From positions 62,001 to 126,000 of the forward strand of contig NZ_FNBG01000013.1 in NCBI RefSeq assembly GCF_900102215.1: a stretch of 64,000 nucleotides of DNA, given 5' to 3'. Source of the DNA: Fontibacillus panacisegetis. Its GTDB lineage: Bacteria > Bacillota > Bacilli > Paenibacillales > Paenibacillaceae. The notes below the pieces were generated by a model that saw nothing but the letters and a program-made list of their open reading frames with translations, ran no database searches and was not told the DNA's origin. Position 1 is the stretch's first letter, and every line of letters starts with the position of its first letter. Below, piece by piece: positions 51,109 to 60,193 of the stretch. The position numbers and the translations under genes were made by a program.

Positions 51109-51300
51109 TCGATGTATTTTAATGAAAAAAATAGAAAAATAGTTCTTTAGAACCAAATTAGGGAGGATCAACCTTGTGGTGATCGTTCTACTACAAGCCT
51201 ACATTTAAATACCGAAACATCATGAAATGCATCAAAATGTACAAAATCAGCCCGTTTTTTGTTACAATGATTGAAAATCACATGCGTAAAGGGGATCATT

Positions 51301-52689
51301 ATGGAATACATTAGCACTCGAGGGAAAGTAGGAGGCATTGGCTTTGTAGACGCCGTCCTGATGGGGCTGGCAGACGACGGGGGGCTGCTCGTTCCAAAGC
51401 AAATTCCACAAGTGTCGGCAGATACACTGTCACTGTGGCAGAAGCTCTCTTATTCAGAGCTCGCACTTGAAGTGTTCTCACTATATATTGATGGGGAAAT
51501 TCCTCGCGGGGAATTAAAGAAGCTCGTTAATGACAGCTATGCAACGTTCCGTGACGAAGAGGTAACTCCGGTTCGCCGTTTGAATGACAAGCTGCATGTA
51601 CTTGAGCTGTTCCATGGACCAACGTTCGCCTTTAAAGATATCGCCCTGCAATTTCTGGGTAACCTGTACTCCTACATTTCTCGGGAAAGAAATTCGATCA
51701 TTCATATTCTGGGCGCTACATCCGGTGATACCGGCGCTTCAGCTATTGAAGGAGTACGCGGCAAAGAAGGAATTCGGATCTGCATTCTGCACCCCCACGG
51801 CAAAGTAAGTAAAGTGCAAGAGCTGCAGATGACGACCGTCGACGACGCTAACGTGCTGAACCTGTCTGTTGAAGGAAACTTTGACGATTGCCAACGGATC
51901 ATTAAAGAATTGTTTGCTGATGTAGAATTCAAGCATCGCTATCATTTGCGGGCTATCAATTCTATCAACATCGCTCGTATTCTTGCGCAAACCGTCTATT
52001 ACTTCTATGCATACTTCCAGCTTGTAAACCAGGGAATTAGCGGCAAAGTAAATTTCAGTGTTCCAACAGGGAATTTTGGTGATATCTTTGCAGGTTATTT
52101 GGCTAAAAAAATGGGCCTTCCGATCAACAAGCTAATCCTTGCTACTAACGAAAACAACATTCTGGAACGCTTCATCAATGAAGGCGTGTATCAACCAGGC
52201 GAATTCCATATGACGTATAGTCCTTCAATGGACATTCAGGTTGCCAGCAACTTTGAGCGTTATCTGTACTATCTGCATGGTGAGGATGCCAACACTGTAA
52301 CCACGTTCATGGACAGCTTCAAGCAGGACGGCAAGATCGTGATCGCTGCAGATAAGCTAGAACAAGTAAAACGTGATTTCGTTGCTTATGGCGTGGAGAA
52401 CGATGAATGCCTCGCTACCATCGGACAAAGTCATGATGAATATGGATACTTGCTTGATCCGCATACTGCTTGTGGTGTTGCAGCAGCCGAGAAACTCACC
52501 GACAAAGGTGAAGTTACGGTCGCTCTTTCTACTGCCCATCCGGCCAAGTTCAACGAAGCGATCGAGCTCATTCAAATTGAGCAGACATTCCCGCCGCAAA
52601 TTCAGGCCTTGTTTGACAAGCCTCAGCATCAGATCCTTGTTGATGGATCAAATAATGCGGTGAAAGAGCAATTGCTGAAATTTTTCTAA
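51301..52689 (+). CDS. thrC: Threonine synthase
   Basis: 462 residues, PLP fold II. YISTRGKVGGIGF start, ELFHGPTFAFKDIALQFLGN with the PLP Lys, LGATSGDTGASAIEGVRG, SVPTGNFGD phosphate loop and AVALSTAHPAKF-type ending (VALSTAHPAKFNEA). The length and motifs match the long (E. coli/yeast) class. It converts O-phosphohomoserine to threonine. ATG 51301 follows AAAGGGGATC; the ORF extension to 51271 is unsupported. No hom or thrB neighbour. Confidence 0.94.
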   Translation: MEYISTRGKVGGIGFVDAVLMGLADDGGLLVPKQIPQVSADTLSLWQKLSYSELALEVFSLYIDGEIPRGELKKLVNDSYATFRDEEVTPVRRLNDKLHVLELFHGPTFAFKDIALQFLGNLYSYISRERNSIIHILGATSGDTGASAIEGVRGKEGIRICILHPHGKVSKVQELQMTTVDDANVLNLSVEGNFDDCQRIIKELFADVEFKHRYHLRAINSINIARILAQTVYYFYAYFQLVNQGISGKVNFSVPTGNFGDIFAGYLAKKMGLPINKLILATNENNILERFINEGVYQPGEFHMTYSPSMDIQVASNFERYLYYLHGEDANTVTTFMDSFKQDGKIVIAADKLEQVKRDFVAYGVENDECLATIGQSHDEYGYLLDPHTACGVAAAEKLTDKGEVTVALSTAHPAKFNEAIELIQIEQTFPPQIQALFDKPQHQILVDGSNNAVKEQLLKFF

Positions 52690-52700
52690 TACAAAAACCA

Positions 52701-52745
52701 AAGGCTATCCATCAAGCGTTTCTACTTGAGGGATAGCCTTTTTTG
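52701..52745 (+). terminator. Terminator of thrC
   Basis: AAGGCTATCC (52701-52710) pairs with GGATAGCCTT (52731-52740), followed by T6. Confidence 0.92.
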
Positions 52746-52761
52746 CTTCAATAAATCTGTA

Positions 52762-55188
52762 CTACTTCGTTACATTAATACTTAGGGATACGCCCGTCTT
52801 CACTTTTACATAAGTTACTTCACCATACTGATCCTTACCCGTTGTCCATCCTTCTCCAGACAATTGGTTCAACTGGCTCAGATCCTGAACCTTCGACATA
52901 TCCGCTCCATTAGAAGTCACAAGACTTCCTGCCGCTCCATGAAGCTTGATCAGATAATACTTAGCTTCAGGCGTGTACGTACCCAAAGGAGCTGCCGTAC
53001 TAAATCTGTACTTGCCTGCACTCTCCTCAACAACGCTGAAGTGCTGCTTGAAAAATTGACCATTCTCATATCCGTACGTCGCACCATCATCATCATAGTA
53101 ATCAAAACCTGTTTCAGATGAGCTCGGGAATGCATCAACTGTTACTACATCTACCGGCTTTTCGCCAATGTAGTTCATAACAGGCGCGGTTGGAATGATT
53201 GCTCCTTTCTTGATAAAAAGAGGAATATCCGACCAATTCTCTAGATCAACCTTAAGTGCAATCGTTTGTCCTCCGGTGTAAACCTTGCCGCTGAAATAGT
53301 CAATCCATTCGCCTTGCGGCAAATAAATCGACTTTGTTGCCTCTTGGCTTACTACTGGAGATACGAGCAGCCAATCCCCGAACATCCACGAATCTACAAG
53401 GTTTTGTGTATTGGGATCATCCGGGTAATCATATACCAATGGTTTAACCAGTCCAATTCCTGTATCGTATGCTTTTTCCTCATAGGAATAAATGTAAGGT
53501 ATGAGCTGGTAGCGAAGCTTAATCGCTTCTGTAGCCGCCGCTTCTGCCTTTTCTCCAAAATACCAAGGTTGGCGCTGCATATTTTCTTTACCATGAACTC
53601 TATAAATTGGTGTAAAAGCACCAAACTGCATCCAGCGTGCATAATTCTCAGGCTCAGGATCGGATTGGAAGCCGCCGATATCCATCCCCCACTTGACTTG
53701 ACCTACGTTAATTGCTGTCAGCATACGCTCTCTCTGATTTGCCATCACCTGAAAGCCTGAACCGATATCCCCTGACCATAAACCATACGCATATTTCTGT
53801 GCACCCAGATAAAAGCTGCGATTCACAGACCAGACACGTTGATCAGAATATTCGCGCTGCCCTTCATAAAGACCCTTTTGCATATTAATAAATTGTTCAG
53901 TGGTGTAGCCCTCGTCAGCCTCATCGTTCCAATAACCGATAATCCCTGTATCAAAGGCCTTCTTAATATTATCAAAATACCACGTACGTACTTCCGGCAA
54001 TTCAAAATTAAGATCGTTTACAGGTTGCTTTGAAAAATAATCTAAATAGTTCTTTTTATTAGGCCACCAAAATCCATGCTCTGTCGCATATTTCCCTTGC
54101 TCTGTCTTCACATGTATCCGAGGCTTGAAAATGCCTGTCAACTTAATTCCTTTAGAATCAAGGGTTTCCTTCAGCTTCCCGGATGAGCCACTTGGAAACT
54201 TCTTGTCATTCCAACGGAATTCCCCGTAGTTGTCCTCTGACCAAGCCTTCCAGTCGAAGTCCAGTGAGAAGCTGTCGATCGGAATTTGTTTCTCGCGATA
54301 TGTATTCACATGCTGTAGCAATTCTTTTTCATCGATTCCCCATTCCGTATTCATGAAGCCAAGAGACCATTTCGGAAATAAAGGAGATGTTCCACTTATT
54401 GCTGACACCGTGCTCATAATACTCGTCGGATTACCTACCATAACGTAGTAGTGCGCGCTCGGCTTGGATAAATTTTTGAAAGATACCTTGCCATTATCAT
54501 TGTAATAACGGGCATTAATCGTATCCACGAGCATCCCATATCCTGCGCTGCTCCAGACGAGTGGGGCTCCAGGATGACCCTGCTTACCACCGCTTACGAT
54601 CTCCGTATCCCCAAGTATAATCCCATCATCGGAGCCCTCGGTCGCATCATAGCCGCTGATGCCGTACATCGAATCCTTAGCATCATGAGTGAATTCGATC
54701 TGACCATTTAGTCCGACCAACAAATCGGGCTGTTCAATCAACAGCTTATCGTTGTGATCGTAGACAGTCATGCTATACTTTGCTGTATCTACAACGACTT
54801 TCATCTGATCTGTTGTAATTACAGCAGGATTGCTGCTAACGTCGATCGTTGCACCCACAGGATCAAAATCACGGTTAGCAATAATCAGTGTGTCAGGCTC
54901 GGCAACACCATTAGGATTAACCTGAACCCTGATTGCATCCGGTCGAATTACATCGATCCTGATCACATTTGTATCCGATTTCATTTCTAAATAGTCTTGC
55001 CCCGTTGTTGCAGCCCCTTGTCCTTCTCCGTTAATTACCGGTTCTTCCGCCTTAGTAGCACGTGGCTCAGCTTGCTCTTTGTTTGAGTTACCATTGTTTG
55101 CGAAAACGATTACTAAAATAATGATAACGATTGCACAAACGAGCGTCAAGCCGACTAGCACGGGCTTTTTCTTGATCCAACCCTGCAT
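52762..55188 (-). CDS. Membrane-anchored GH31 glycoside hydrolase
   Basis: 808 residues. An N-terminal TM/signal anchor (about 9-31) leads to a low-complexity linker, the GH31 N-terminal beta-sandwich, a (beta/alpha)8 barrel (about 270-620) and C-terminal beta domains. Catalytic region: GYWNDEADEGY (nucleophile Asp) and WSGDIGSGF (acid/base Asp). The nucleophile motif differs from the WxDMNE of ordinary alpha-glucosidases, so alpha-glucosidase, alpha-xylosidase or transglycosylase cannot be chosen. No clear signal-peptidase site follows the TM, so it is probably tethered outside the cell. AAGGAGGG precedes the ATG. Confidence 0.85.
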   Translation of the reverse strand: MQGWIKKKPVLVGLTLVCAIVIIILVIVFANNGNSNKEQAEPRATKAEEPVINGEGQGAATTGQDYLEMKSDTNVIRIDVIRPDAIRVQVNPNGVAEPDTLIIANRDFDPVGATIDVSSNPAVITTDQMKVVVDTAKYSMTVYDHNDKLLIEQPDLLVGLNGQIEFTHDAKDSMYGISGYDATEGSDDGIILGDTEIVSGGKQGHPGAPLVWSSAGYGMLVDTINARYYNDNGKVSFKNLSKPSAHYYVMVGNPTSIMSTVSAISGTSPLFPKWSLGFMNTEWGIDEKELLQHVNTYREKQIPIDSFSLDFDWKAWSEDNYGEFRWNDKKFPSGSSGKLKETLDSKGIKLTGIFKPRIHVKTEQGKYATEHGFWWPNKKNYLDYFSKQPVNDLNFELPEVRTWYFDNIKKAFDTGIIGYWNDEADEGYTTEQFINMQKGLYEGQREYSDQRVWSVNRSFYLGAQKYAYGLWSGDIGSGFQVMANQRERMLTAINVGQVKWGMDIGGFQSDPEPENYARWMQFGAFTPIYRVHGKENMQRQPWYFGEKAEAAATEAIKLRYQLIPYIYSYEEKAYDTGIGLVKPLVYDYPDDPNTQNLVDSWMFGDWLLVSPVVSQEATKSIYLPQGEWIDYFSGKVYTGGQTIALKVDLENWSDIPLFIKKGAIIPTAPVMNYIGEKPVDVVTVDAFPSSSETGFDYYDDDGATYGYENGQFFKQHFSVVEESAGKYRFSTAAPLGTYTPEAKYYLIKLHGAAGSLVTSNGADMSKVQDLSQLNQLSGEGWTTGKDQYGEVTYVKVKTGVSLSINVTK

Positions 55189-55377
55189 TCTTTTCCCTCC
55201 TTATGAATCTGACAGAATTTAATCCTCCTTTTCCCATTTATATTTAATCAGTGTACAGTCTCATGACTCATAGGACAATACCATTCATTACTATTCGATA
55301 AACAATTTTTTACCCGAAGATAACTAGAAACACATAGAGCAGGAATGCGACCTGCGCACCCCTGCTCTTTATCCTGT

Positions 55378-56427
55378 CTATCTTATCATTTGTTTGATCA
55401 ATTCCCTATTACGCTGCTTGAACACTTCATTGTGCGACGACACCATTCCATACTCACTGGCATCCGGCTGGATGTATTGCTTCGCCTTATTCACTGCGTT
55501 TGCTGCATCCTGAAACGCCCCGGCAATAAGGTGCAGCTTTCCGTCATGTTTTAAAATATCACCCGCAGCATACAGGCCTTCTACTGACGATTCGCTCGCT
55601 GCACTTCCCGCGATGTAGTATTGTTCTGCAATTTCAATCTGCAGTGGGCTATTCTCAAGCAAGACAGTATCTCGTTCATATCCGTGATTAATAATGACCT
55701 CATCAATTTCAAGAACCGTGACTTCTCCTGTTCTGTGATTGGTTAGTTCCACCCGCTCAATGGTCTCATGAGCATCATCAGCGATCAATTTAGTAATCGA
55801 AGTATTGAGGTAACACACCGCTGAGCTATTCAACAATTGCGTCACTTGAGATTCATGACCAGAAAGAGCCTCTTTTCTGTATGTTAGATACACCTGTTTA
55901 GCTATCGGCTCCAATTCATTTGCCCAGTCAACTGCGGAATTTCCTCCCCCGGATACGATCACCGTCTTATCTTTAAATCGCTGCATTGACTTCACGGTAT
56001 AATTCAGATTGGAAACCTCGTATCTCTCTGCACCTTCAATTTCAAGCTTCTGCGGATTTAATATCCCTCCACCTACAGCAACAATCACCGTTCTGGAATA
56101 ATGCTTGTGACCAGAAGCAGCATGCAAGACGAAAATCCCCTCATCATCGCGTGTAATTGACTCCACCTTCTCATTCAACACCACTTCAGGATTAAAAGTT
56201 AATCCTTGCTCTACAAGCTGTTCGATGAGCTTCTCTCCTGTCACGGGGGTTAGTCCTCCAACATCCCAAATCATTTTCTCCGGGTATACATGAACTTTTC
56301 CGCCCAGATGAGGTTGATATTCGATCAGCTTTGTTTTCATTTCGCGAAGTCCACTATAAAAAGTAGAGTACAGCCCTGCTGGCCCACCTCCAATAACAGT
56401 TACGTCAAATAATTCATGCTGCTGCAT
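55378..56427 (-). CDS. Ferredoxin--NADP reductase, YumC/YcgT type
   Basis: 349-residue thioredoxin-reductase-like flavoprotein without the redox CxxC: FAD motif VIGGGPAGLYSTFYSG, IEYQPHLGGKV, NADP motif VSGGGNSAVDWANEL and C-terminal GLYAAGDILKHDGKLHLIAGAFQDAANAVNKA (quoted in parts: YAAGDIL, IAGAFQDAANAVNKAK). It transfers electrons between NADPH and ferredoxin/flavodoxin, in bacilli often iron-regulated and used in iron release from siderophores. A Fur box 38 bp upstream and the divergent siderophore transporter support this. Confidence 0.88.
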   Translation of the reverse strand: MQQHELFDVTVIGGGPAGLYSTFYSGLREMKTKLIEYQPHLGGKVHVYPEKMIWDVGGLTPVTGEKLIEQLVEQGLTFNPEVVLNEKVESITRDDEGIFVLHAASGHKHYSRTVIVAVGGGILNPQKLEIEGAERYEVSNLNYTVKSMQRFKDKTVIVSGGGNSAVDWANELEPIAKQVYLTYRKEALSGHESQVTQLLNSSAVCYLNTSITKLIADDAHETIERVELTNHRTGEVTVLEIDEVIINHGYERDTVLLENSPLQIEIAEQYYIAGSAASESSVEGLYAAGDILKHDGKLHLIAGAFQDAANAVNKAKQYIQPDASEYGMVSSHNEVFKQRNRELIKQMIR

Positions 56428-56464
56428 TCTTTCACTCCCTTATCCAATTCATTTATATTTTCAA

Positions 56465-56479
56465 TGATAATCATTCTCA
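56465..56479. promoter_or_regulatory. Fur box of the ferredoxin reductase gene
   Basis: TGATAATCATTCTCA fits the 7-1-7 Fur consensus TGATAAT-N-ATTATCA at 13 of 15 positions, 38 bp before the minus-strand gene. Confidence 0.75.
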
Positions 56480-56533
56480 CTAGCAACCACTATAACCTGT
56501 TTTCATTTTAAATACAATATTCAAATAATTTGG

Positions 56534-56563
56534 TTGACAAAGAAGTAGTATCCCTATTATATT
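56534..56563 (+). promoter_or_regulatory. Sigma-A promoter of the siderophore transporter
   Basis: TTGACA (56534-56539) and TATATT (56558-56563), 18-nt spacer. The inferred start lies just before or inside the Fur palindrome. Confidence 0.65.
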
Positions 56564-56573
56564 TATGTGTGAA

Positions 56574-56592
56574 ATTGATAATCATTATCAAT
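56574..56592. promoter_or_regulatory. Perfect 19-bp Fur box
   Basis: ATTGATAATCATTATCAAT is a perfect 9-1-9 palindrome containing the full Fur 7-1-7 core. It sits at the transcription start of the siderophore ABC operon, so iron-dependent repression is expected. Confidence 0.9.
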
Positions 56593-56629
56593 CAAATACT
56601 AGACATACATTCAAAAGGAGACATACTCA

Positions 56630-57598
56630 ATGAAAAAATGGCTACTCCCCTTCGCATTAATTCTTGCACTGATGGTCAGTGCTTGCAGTAATTCAGCCAG
56701 CTCCACAAACACTTCTGGTAATAGCAATGCAAATGCAAGCAAGGAAAATGTAACGGGACCAGCTGCTACTGAATCTGAGGCGTCTGGTACAATCACTTAT
56801 CAATCCGAGAGTGGACCTATTGAAGTTCCTGCTAATCCTCAGCGAGTGATCGTGCTCTCTGCATTTGCTGGCAACGTGATGTCACTCGGAGTAAATCTGG
56901 TAGGCGTTGAATCCTGGTCCAAAATGAATCCTCGTTTCGATGCAACCTTAAAGGACGTTGAAGAAGTATCGGATGAAAACTTAGAGAAGATCATCGAGCT
57001 TGATCCGGACCTGATTATCGGATTATCCACGATCAACAATATCGATAAATTAAAGGAAATCGCCCCAACCGTAACTTATACCTACGGCAAAGTAGATTAC
57101 TTAACACAGCACCTTGAAATCGGCAAGCTGCTTAACAAAGAGAAGGAAGCCCAGGCTTGGATCGATGATTTCAAACAACGCGCAGCTTCCGCAGGTGAAG
57201 AAATCAAAGCAAAAATCGGTGCAGATGCTACGGTTTCGGTAATCGAAAACTGGGATAAGCAAATTTACGTGTACGGCGACAACTGGGGACGCGGTACTGA
57301 AATTTTGTACCAGGAAATGAAGCTGGCTATGCCGGAGAAGGTAAAAGAAATGGCGCTAAAAGACGGCTACTATGCATTATCTCTGGAGGTTCTTCCTGAA
57401 TTTGCAGGCGACTATGTGATCTTCAGTAAAAACAATGAGACAGATAACTCCTTCATGGAGACAGATACGTACAAAAACATTCCTGCCGTGAAGAACAATC
57501 AGGTGTTTGAAGCTGATTCAAGGGAATTCTACTTCAATGATCCAATCACACTTGATTTCCAACTCGACTTCTTCAAGAAATCTTTTCTTGGCAACTAA
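56630..57598 (+). CDS. Iron-siderophore ABC transporter substrate-binding lipoprotein
   Basis: 322 residues: lipoprotein signal with MVSACSN lipobox, Ser/Asn-rich linker, then a FeuA/YfiY-type type III binding fold (PQRVIVLSAFAGNVMSLGV, LDPDLIIGLSTINNIDKLK, and the long inter-lobe helix around LTQHLEIGKLLNKEKEAQAWI). It binds a ferric siderophore outside the membrane, and the permeases follow. AAAGGAG precedes ATG 56630. Which siderophore is unknown. No ATPase gene is in the operon, so a shared FhuC/YusV-like ATPase elsewhere must serve it. Confidence 0.9.
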   Translation: MKKWLLPFALILALMVSACSNSASSTNTSGNSNANASKENVTGPAATESEASGTITYQSESGPIEVPANPQRVIVLSAFAGNVMSLGVNLVGVESWSKMNPRFDATLKDVEEVSDENLEKIIELDPDLIIGLSTINNIDKLKEIAPTVTYTYGKVDYLTQHLEIGKLLNKEKEAQAWIDDFKQRAASAGEEIKAKIGADATVSVIENWDKQIYVYGDNWGRGTEILYQEMKLAMPEKVKEMALKDGYYALSLEVLPEFAGDYVIFSKNNETDNSFMETDTYKNIPAVKNNQVFEADSREFYFNDPITLDFQLDFFKKSFLGN

Positions 57599-57616
57599 GG
57601 CAGTAACGGGGCGCAG

Positions 57617-58627
57617 ATGACTGAGAAAAAACGACCTTCAATTCCTTTTTTATATAAGCTGATTGCCGGAATACTTGTCTTTATCGGCATGTTCGCCGTC
57701 GCCCTGATCTATGGTGCAGCGGACACCACTGCAATGGATGCGTGGAACGCTCTGACATCCAATGCGACCGGAGATAAGCTGTCCATCATTCGGGAAATTC
57801 GCCTACCTCGTGAAGTGGCGGCCATTTTTGTGGGGGCGGCGCTTGCTATTGCCGGGGCTGTAATGCAGGGTATTACGAGAAATCCGTTAGCTGACCCTGG
57901 TCTACTAGGACTTACCTCAGGAGCCAATGCTGCATTAGCTATTGCGATTGCTTTTATTCCCGCCGCTAATTATTTCAGTATTATGATCGCCTGCTTCATC
58001 GGTGCAGCAGTTGGAGCAATAATGGTGTTCGGTATCGGCTCTATAAAAAAGGGGGGCCTGTCCCCCCTTCGTATTGTATTGGCTGGTGCAGCAGTATCGG
58101 CATTTCTTCACGCGATCGCGGAAGGTATCGGTATTTATTTTAAAATCTCCAAAGATGTGTCGATGTGGACAGCCGGTGGAATCATCGGGACGACTTGGAA
58201 CCAGTTGCAACTCATTGGACCCGTCATTGGTGCAGGAGTTATCGTTACAATCCTCCTGTCGAAGCAGCTGACGATTCTTAGCCTGAGTGAAGATGTTGCC
58301 ATTGGATTAGGTCTGAAAATCAAACATATCAAGATCATTCTTTTTATCATCATTATTTTACTCGCCGGAGCCTCTGTTGCTCTTGTAGGCAATCTTGTTT
58401 TTATCGGACTGTTAGTTCCACATATCGTTCGCGCTATTGTAGGCACGGATTATCGCTACATCATTCCGATGTCAGGAATTGTTGGAGCGGCATTTATGTT
58501 GTTTGCTGATACACTTGGACGAACGATCAATGCGCCCTGGGAGACACCGGTTGCTGCCATTGTGGCTATGATGGGTTTGCCGTTTTTCCTATTTATCGTG
58601 CATAAAGGGGGCAAACAGTTATCATGA
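57617..58627 (+). CDS. FecCD-family siderophore permease 1
   Basis: 336 residues, about ten TM helices: IREIRLPREVAAIFVGAALAIAGAVMQGITRNPLADPGLLG (quoted in parts: RLPREVAAIFVGAALAIAG, QGITRNPLADPGLLG), and GLLVPHIVRAIVGTDYR ATPase-contact region. FeuB/YfhA-like. It lies 18 nt behind the binding protein with a weak GGGG ribosome site and overlaps the next permease by 4 bp. Confidence 0.92.
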   Translation: MTEKKRPSIPFLYKLIAGILVFIGMFAVALIYGAADTTAMDAWNALTSNATGDKLSIIREIRLPREVAAIFVGAALAIAGAVMQGITRNPLADPGLLGLTSGANAALAIAIAFIPAANYFSIMIACFIGAAVGAIMVFGIGSIKKGGLSPLRIVLAGAAVSAFLHAIAEGIGIYFKISKDVSMWTAGGIIGTTWNQLQLIGPVIGAGVIVTILLSKQLTILSLSEDVAIGLGLKIKHIKIILFIIIILLAGASVALVGNLVFIGLLVPHIVRAIVGTDYRYIIPMSGIVGAAFMLFADTLGRTINAPWETPVAAIVAMMGLPFFLFIVHKGGKQLS

Positions 58628-59631
58628 TTCAATCGGCTCTAGTAAAAAAGCAGCGTATCCTGATGCTCGCCTTGTTGGTGCTTATTATAGCGACTATCGT
58701 TGTTGGGATGGGTATCGGCAGCTCACCTTTCTCATATAATCGACTGCTCCCCACTCTGTTCGGACAGGGGACGTTTAAGGAAGAATTCATTTTATTTTCC
58801 ATTCGATTGCCGCGTATCTTGATTACTTTGTTAGCTGGCATGGCTCTTGCGCTATCTGGCTCTATTCTGCAGGGAGTAACGCGTAACGATCTCGCCGATC
58901 CCGGCATATTAGGCATCAACTCTGGAGCGGGCGTCGCTATTTCTATTTTCTTTTTGTTTGCACCTATTCATGCTGGATCTTTTGTATATTTAATGCCTTT
59001 CATTGCTTTTATAGGCGCATTATTGACGGCATGCATCATTTATATGTTCTCATATAACAAAACCTCAGGTCTTCAACCGGTAAAATTAGTGCTCATAGGT
59101 GTTGGCTTCTCCATGGCTCTCTCTGGGGTCATGATCGTGCTGATCTCTTCTGCCGAACCAACAAAAGTAGATTTTATCGCAAAATGGATTGCAGGGAACG
59201 TATGGGGTACGGACTGGCCTTTTATTTGGGCGCTGCTTCCTTGGCTTGCTCTACTCATTCCGTATACGCTCTATAAAGCCAATCACCTTAATCTGCTCTC
59301 ACTCAGTGAACCTGTCACTATTGGCGTCGGTGTGTCCATTGAGCGAGAACGGGTTACACTGCTATTGACCGCGGTCGCCCTAGCCGCCTCAGCTGTTTCT
59401 GTTACGGGCGGCATTTCCTTTATCGGACTCATGGCACCGCATATCGCCAAAGCGCTCGTTGGACCACGCAATCAATTATTTATACCTCTGTCCATCCTGA
59501 TTGGCGGCTGGCTCCTTTTGTTTGCAGACACAATCGGACGCAACATCGTCGAACCTTCGGGTATTCCAGCAGGGATAATGGTTGCTCTGATTGGAGCGCC
59601 ATACTTTATGTACCTTTTATTGAAAAAGTAA
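58624..59631 (+). CDS. FecCD-family siderophore permease 2
   Basis: 335 residues, about ten TM helices: IRLPRILITLLAGMALALSG, QGVTRNDLADPGILGINSG and ISFIGLMAPHIAKALVG. FeuC/YfiZ-partner type. It pairs with the previous permease; ATGA overlap. A terminator follows at 59638. Confidence 0.92.
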   Translation: MIQSALVKKQRILMLALLVLIIATIVVGMGIGSSPFSYNRLLPTLFGQGTFKEEFILFSIRLPRILITLLAGMALALSGSILQGVTRNDLADPGILGINSGAGVAISIFFLFAPIHAGSFVYLMPFIAFIGALLTACIIYMFSYNKTSGLQPVKLVLIGVGFSMALSGVMIVLISSAEPTKVDFIAKWIAGNVWGTDWPFIWALLPWLALLIPYTLYKANHLNLLSLSEPVTIGVGVSIERERVTLLLTAVALAASAVSVTGGISFIGLMAPHIAKALVGPRNQLFIPLSILIGGWLLLFADTIGRNIVEPSGIPAGIMVALIGAPYFMYLLLKK

Positions 59632-59637
59632 TACTCT

Positions 59638-59672
59638 AGACCATTGGATCGCTAAGATTCAGTGGTCTTATT
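59638..59672 (+). terminator. Terminator of the siderophore operon
   Basis: AGACCA-TTG (59638-59646) pairs with CAGTGGTCT (59660-59668, one G-U type mismatch), followed by TATTTG. Confidence 0.65.
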
Positions 59673-59749
59673 TGTAATAAGGGTATCCTGCTATGCTAAC
59701 ACTCCATTATGTCATCAGATATAATATAGTCTAGAAAGGAGGGGCTGCT

Positions 59750-59965
59750 ATGGATGATCGTTCCTTTATTTTGGCGGATGAACCTACAGCCAGTCTGGAT
59801 ACTGCAAGAGCTCATGAGGTCGTCAGGCTTATTGCGAAAGAAGCTAAATCCCGTGGCAAAGCCGCAATCATGGTTACTCATGATGAAAGAATGCTGCAAT
59901 ATTGCGACAAGGTATATCATATGGAAGATGGTAAGTTAAGTTCTTCTGCTCATAACGTAAAATAA
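59750..59965 (+). pseudogene. C-terminal fragment of an ABC ATPase (HrtA/DevA-like)
   Basis: 71 codons hold Walker B and beyond: ILADEPTASLDTARAHEVVRL, then AIMVTHDERMLQYCDKVYHMEDGKL. Walker A, Q-loop and the LSGGQ signature are missing, so it cannot bind and hydrolyse ATP by itself. Oddly a good ribosome site (AAAGGAGGGG) and an AT-rich promoter-like stretch (TATAAT at about 59721) stand right before its ATG, so the stump may be translated. It resembles the C-terminus of heme-efflux/DevA-type ATPases. Deletion remnant most likely. Confidence 0.7.
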
Positions 59966-59975
59966 TGCAAAAAAA

Positions 59976-60012
59976 GGCGGAGCTACGGATGTTCTTTCCA
60001 CCCAGCTCCGTC
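59976..60012. terminator. Terminator between two gene remnants
   Basis: GGCGGAGCT (59976-59984) pairs with AGCTCCGTC (60004-60012, one G-U). The A-run at 59969-59975 gives a U-tract on the minus strand. Confidence 0.7.
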
Positions 60013-60016
60013 TTTC

Positions 60017-60124
60017 TTATTTGTACACTTCTACGCCATTCAGAATAAGTCTGTGTGTAATGACCGCATTCAAGGAATCCGATACGGAACAATACTTCGC
60101 AGTCCCGAGTTTAATGGCTTTCCA
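60017..60124 (-). pseudogene. C-terminal remnant of an OsmC-family protein
   Basis: Minus-strand frame ending at TAA (60017-60019) reads KAIKLGTAKYCSVSDSLNAV then ITHRLILNGVEVYK, the conserved Cys-containing C-terminus of OsmC/Ohr-like peroxide-resistance proteins. The frame is unrelated upstream and stops soon, so only about 35 codons remain. Its terminator (59976-60012) is still in place. Confidence 0.55.
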
Positions 60125-60193
60125 ATTCGGTAATCCGGAATATCGCCATGATGAGTTAGCTTCTCTTCACTTTGCAGGCACTGTATACAAATA

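Noticed and set aside
51110-51300. T-box or amino-acid riboswitch before thrC
   Set aside because: No specifier/T-box sequence (UGGN-CCGC-like) or terminator pair could be seen in this short leader.
59750-59965. Calling the ABC fragment an intact small gene
   Set aside because: It lacks Walker A and the signature motif, so it cannot be a working ATPase; kept as pseudogene.
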